Part shown: piece by piece, positions 61,703 to 64,000 of the stretch
Layout of the letters: each line of letters starts with the position of its first letter
Position numbering within the stretch: position 1 is the first letter of the stretch
From: Chryseobacterium sp.
Lineage (GTDB): Bacteria > Bacteroidota > Bacteroidia > Flavobacteriales > Weeksellaceae
NCBI RefSeq assembly: GCF_019236175.1
Contig: NZ_JAFAJM010000004.1
Location: forward strand, 124,001 to 188,000
Length of the DNA: 64,000 nucleotides
Direction of reading: 5' to 3'
Made by a program: the position numbers and the translations under genes
The notes under the pieces: model-generated
The model's input: only the letters and a program-made list of their open reading frames with translations
Database searches by the model: none
Told to the model about the DNA's origin: nothing

Positions 61703-62821
61703 CTAGTCTTTATTAATATTCACGTTCATGTTCATTCCTGCACTCAGTTTATTAAGATCTTCTTTTTTATTGGAAGCTGTAAACTCTATTCTCACTGGTA
61801 TTCTCTGCTGTACTTTAATGAAGTTTCCGGTAGAGTTATCCGTTGGTACGCTTGAATATCTTGATCCGGTAGCCGCAGAAACCGCAGTGACCACACCTTC
61901 GAATTGTTTACCTCCTAAAGCATCCGCTGTCATGGAAATTTTTTCTCCAATTTTGATATTCGGCATCTGGCTTTCCAGGAAGTTGGCGGTTACCCATTTC
62001 TGTCCGTTCAATACAATCGTGGCGACCTGTTGTCCCGGCTGGATCAGTTGCCCTTCGGAAATTGTTCTTCTTCCCATTATCCCGTCATAAGGAGCTGTAA
62101 TTACCGTATAAGAAAGATTGATTCTTGCCATATCCAGAGCAGACTTTGTTCTTTTAATTTCAGCATCATTGATTCCTAATTTGCTTTTTACCTCCGTCGT
62201 GGAGAGATGAGCAGACTGCTTTTGATTCACTAAAGTTTCATAGGCTGCTTTCTGGGCATCATATTCTGTTTTCACCTGGTCATATTGCTGTCTTGTTACC
62301 GCTTCCGCAGTCAGGAGGTTCTTGTATCGGTTCAGGTTCTGTTCAGCATTCCAAAGTCGGGCTTTCGCTCCGGCAATATTAGACTCCATTACGCTCACAT
62401 TATTGGAAACTGTATTCACAGAAGAACTTGTCGCCGTTTTTTGGGCCATTGCGTTCTGATACGCTGCTTCAGCCTGTCCCAACTGAGTAATGATTTCACG
62501 GTTATCCAAAATCACCAACGTATCTCCTTTCTTTACTTTCTGGTGCTCTATAAATTTGATATCTTTAATATAAGCAGAAACCCTTGTATTGATAGGGTTA
62601 ATGAACTCCTCTACCTGAGCAGCTTCTGTATATGTTTTATTTCCGATATGGAAATATTCACGGATCAGCCAGAATAGTCCGAATCCTATCACCAGAAAAA
62701 CGATGATATTGGAAATGATGGCTCTGATCTTATTTTTTCTGTTCTGTTTTTTCTTGCCCTCTCCGCCTGGTCTTGCCGGAGTTTGGGTTGTATTTTGAGT
62801 AGTTTGTTCCTTGTTTTCCAT
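61703..62821 (-). CDS. HlyD/EmrA family membrane-fusion protein
   Basis: 372 residues. A cytoplasmic Gln/Thr/Lys-rich start (about 1-30), one membrane helix (about 33-55), barrel-sandwich hybrid halves (KGDTLVILDNREI and ISEGQLIQPGQQVATIV) around a long coiled-coil hairpin (about 115-220, AEAAYQNAMAQKTATSSSVN ... KSALDMARINLSYTVI), then a beta barrel. It links the MFS pump with TolC. 24 bases after the TolC-family gene; 109 bases before the MFS gene, a gap holding an ATCAGAT-type repeat (61610-61640). Confidence 0.93.
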   Translation of the reverse strand: MENKEQTTQNTTQTPARPGGEGKKKQNRKNKIRAIISNIIVFLVIGFGLFWLIREYFHIGNKTYTEAAQVEEFINPINTRVSAYIKDIKFIEHQKVKKGDTLVILDNREIITQLGQAEAAYQNAMAQKTATSSSVNTVSNNVSVMESNIAGAKARLWNAEQNLNRYKNLLTAEAVTRQQYDQVKTEYDAQKAAYETLVNQKQSAHLSTTEVKSKLGINDAEIKRTKSALDMARINLSYTVITAPYDGIMGRRTISEGQLIQPGQQVATIVLNGQKWVTANFLESQMPNIKIGEKISMTADALGGKQFEGVVTAVSAATGSRYSSVPTDNSTGNFIKVQQRIPVRIEFTASNKKEDLNKLSAGMNMNVNINKD

Positions 62822-62845
62822 TGTGTTGATTTTCAGTTTTAAAAA

Positions 62846-64000
62846 TTAAAGTGTTCCTGTAGATTTCAAAAGGTTATAATATTGATACAAAACATTGATC
62901 TCAGCATTCGCATAATCAAGCTCCGACTGCAGTTTCTGATTTTGTGCATCAATCATTTCAGCCTGTACTGCCAGTTGATTCAGATATTTGGCTTCTGTAA
63001 TCTTATAGTTTTCTTCGGCCAGTCTTTTGGAATCATTAAGAATATCTGCCTGCTGAATTGCTTCCTGATATTTGGTATAGGCAGCATTCACTCCCATATC
63101 GATATTCTGCTCGGTTAAAGTTCTGGCATCACTGGCCTGATTCTTCTGCAGTTCACCTAATTTTATTTTTTCTTTCGTTCTGTACAGATTATCTATATTA
63201 TAACTAAGAGAAACACCGGTCTGCCATCCTCCGGAATACATATCGAGAACAGGATTTCTGGTCGTAATCGGTCTTTGCAGTGTATATCCTCCAAATCCGG
63301 CTACAGTAGGCATATTATCTGTTCTAATAATTTCAATATTCTTATCCGCTATAGCTATATTTTTATTGGCAGACTTCAGCATAGGATTGCTTTCATGAGC
63401 AAGATCCAGATAATAATCCATTCCGATTCCCGCGGCTTTATTGTCCAGACTTTCAGTAGGGATGATTTCCGTATCAGACGATAAGCCCAAGGCAATATTT
63501 AAATTATAATTAAGGATTTTTTTATTGTTGGAAAGCGTCAGAATTCCCTGATCCAGGTTTTTAATCGCCAGTTCACCACGGATTACCTCATTCCGGGTTA
63601 CCATTCCCTGCTGATAAAACTTCTGAATATTTTTAAGGCGTTCCTGAGCCAGTTTTTTATTATTCCGGAATACATCTTCCTGGTTCAGGATTTTATAAAC
63701 ATCCAGATAATTCGAAATCACCAAAAATTTCACATCCTGTTTATTTTTTTCAAGATCCAGTTCGGAAATCTGCTCACGAAGTCCTGCCATTTCAATAGAC
63801 TTATTGACCAGTCCTCCTTTGAAAATCAGCTGTGTGGCCTGTACTGCATAAGAACTTCCGTAATGCGGCATCGGGATGGTTGTAGAATTTGAAAAATCTT
63901 TATCAATCGCTACGGCGTCTCCCAAATAGAACTGGCTTGTAGAAGCTGTAATAGTGGGAAGTTTCTGAAGTTTTACAACATTGGTATTCTGTTTGGCAAT
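62846..64000 (-). CDS. TolC family outer-membrane efflux channel, partial
   Basis: 385 codons are visible; the gene continues past 64000. A TTG at 63925 is not the start, since the frame stays open to the edge with sensible protein (VVKLQKLPTITASTSQFYLGD). The TolC pattern is clear: long helices with LEKNKQDVKFLVISNYLDVYKILNQEDVFRNNKKLAQERLKNIQKFYQQGMVTRNEV, then NMPTVAGFGGYTLQRP at the repeat junction, and a second helical half with QQADILNDSKRLAEENYKITEAKYLNQLAVQAEMIDAQ. First gene seen of the efflux operon. Confidence 0.9.
   Translation of the reverse strand: MAKQNTNVVKLQKLPTITASTSQFYLGDAVAIDKDFSNSTTIPMPHYGSSYAVQATQLIFKGGLVNKSIEMAGLREQISELDLEKNKQDVKFLVISNYLDVYKILNQEDVFRNNKKLAQERLKNIQKFYQQGMVTRNEVIRGELAIKNLDQGILTLSNNKKILNYNLNIALGLSSDTEIIPTESLDNKAAGIGMDYYLDLAHESNPMLKSANKNIAIADKNIEIIRTDNMPTVAGFGGYTLQRPITTRNPVLDMYSGGWQTGVSLSYNIDNLYRTKEKIKLGELQKNQASDARTLTEQNIDMGVNAAYTKYQEAIQQADILNDSKRLAEENYKITEAKYLNQLAVQAEMIDAQNQKLQSELDYANAEINVLYQYYNLLKSTGTL

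Overview
The window looks like chromosome of a Flavobacteriia member of the Chryseobacterium type (Weeksellaceae). It is AT-rich, with the Bacteroidetes promoter box TAnnTTTG in front of many genes and almost no Shine-Dalgarno sequences. It carries a SusC/SusD locus, a subtilase with a type IX secretion C-terminal tail, and a small bacteriocin-like peptide of a kind common in Chryseobacterium. No rRNA, tRNA, CRISPR, insertion sequence or phage gene was seen. The genus is an inference from gene content and style.

Layout: 1-265 end of an outer-membrane barrel protein. 313-4159 tight minus-strand operon for sugar-nucleotide or surface-glycan work (DegT aminotransferase, membrane protein, galE, tam-like methyltransferase, cytidylyltransferase). 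4248-16684 mostly single genes: subtilase, PEP carboxylase, Crp/Fnr regulator, peptide deformylase, lipoamide dehydrogenase divergent from an HxlR regulator across a large palindrome, yqhD-like alcohol dehydrogenase, lipoproteins, GDSL esterase, DEAD-type helicase. 16810-21534 UbiB-like kinase, a 59-residue bacteriocin-like peptide, a GNAT-nitrilase fusion and a small lipoprotein. 21608-28145 purine block: purM-purN-purH-purD and guaA, preceded by a short transcription unit with its own promoter, fold and terminator. 28183-32485 FMN reductase, pirin, MFS transporter, GMC oxidoreductase.

32856-52479 holds starch/maltose use in two halves: cytoplasmic-membrane MFS sugar transporter, NTF2-like protein and GH13 amylase on one side; SusC, SusD, a SusE-like lipoprotein and a GH97 alpha-glucosidase on the other. 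Between them sit a zinc-type dehydrogenase with a divergent AraC regulator, a sterol-desaturase-family protein, and a compact RiPP cluster (40059-44543). The cluster consists of a 73-residue precursor, an FxsB/XyeB-like radical SAM/SPASM maturase, two paralogous proteins of unknown family with an HxD...H...R/K pattern like Fe(II)/2-oxoglutarate oxygenases, and an exported retropepsin-like protease with two DTG motifs. This is the best candidate for an undescribed system: a peptide cross-linked to cyclophanes, perhaps hydroxylated, then cut outside the cytoplasm.

52812-64000: metG, a membrane protein, a methyltransferase, a siderophore uptake pair (IutA-like receptor and siderophore-interacting reductase) and an EmrAB-TolC-type efflux operon that runs off the right edge. 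Several families of short dispersed intergenic repeats, many forming hairpins at gene ends, occur throughout.
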